The position numbers were made by a program, and so were the translations under genes. Of a stretch of DNA of 37,464 nt, positions 37,255 to 37,464 are shown piece by piece; position 1 is the stretch's first letter; every line of letters starts with the position of its first letter. The notes under the pieces are model-generated. The model saw nothing but the letters and a program-made list of their open reading frames with translations, made no database searches and was not told the DNA's origin. The stretch comes from Candidatus Fibrimonadales bacterium (GTDB taxonomy: Bacteria > Fibrobacterota > Fibrobacteria > Fibrobacterales > Fibrobacteraceae): contig WQSZ01000004.1 of assembly GCA_009787645.1 (NCBI GenBank), positions 1 through 37,464 on the forward strand, given 5' to 3'.

Positions 37255-37464
37255 ATGAAAAAAGTACTCCCTATATTCGCACTGCTCGCTTCAAGCGTAG
37301 CATTAATCTTTTCCTGCACAAGCGCAGATACGCTTGAGTTGCCGCCATTGAACAACAGCAGTAGCTCTCTCACAATGGTTCTTTGCGTGTATCAAGATAG
37401 ATGCGAAGAATCCCCTTACGGCACATGCCCCGGTGGCGGTCAAGTGAGCGACTTTTGCCCTCAT
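37255..37464 (+). CDS. Lipoprotein, paralog of the preceding FISUMP lipoprotein (N-terminus only, truncated by window)
   Basis: MKKVLPIFALLASSVALIFSCTSADTLELPPLNNSSSSLTMVLCVYQDRCEESPYGTCPGGGQVSDFCPH; GAGG SD. Confidence 0.85.
   Translation, partial: MKKVLPIFALLASSVALIFSCTSADTLELPPLNNSSSSLTMVLCVYQDRCEESPYGTCPGGGQVSDFCPH

Overview
The window looks like chromosomal DNA from a Fibrobacteres-type bacterium. Supporting signs are a FISUMP-like C-terminal domain, Ser-rich linkers in lipoproteins, a T9SS-like sorting tail on a CotH-type protein, and many short-leader genes. It is mostly housekeeping genes plus cell-envelope genes. Housekeeping content: tRNA-Pro (partial), fabF, recR, lspA, folA, malQ, rpsB-tsf-folD and an ExoIII-type nuclease. 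Envelope and regulatory content: a five-gene operon (beta-helix lipoprotein, VTC/TTM polymerase-like, DUF4956 membrane protein, OprP-like porin, CotH-like kinase with sorting tail); an NtrC-like regulator with a degenerate receiver; a membrane Ser/Thr kinase with a C-terminal discoidin-like domain; a double-AAA+ ATPase; a tandem AspA/AstE-like pair in which one member has lost its metal ligands; CapA; two tandem PEGA/coiled-coil envelope paralogs; and FISUMP lipoproteins with Cys-rich tandem repeats. The strongest unlisted signal is a recurrent TTTwC-TAwATT box about 6-10 nt upstream of many first-gene start codons that lack Shine-Dalgarno sites. It suggests widespread leaderless or near-leaderless transcription, and it also supports two otherwise unannotated small ORFs. 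No CRISPR array, rRNA, transposase or prophage was seen. All family names come from reading motifs by eye, without database searches.
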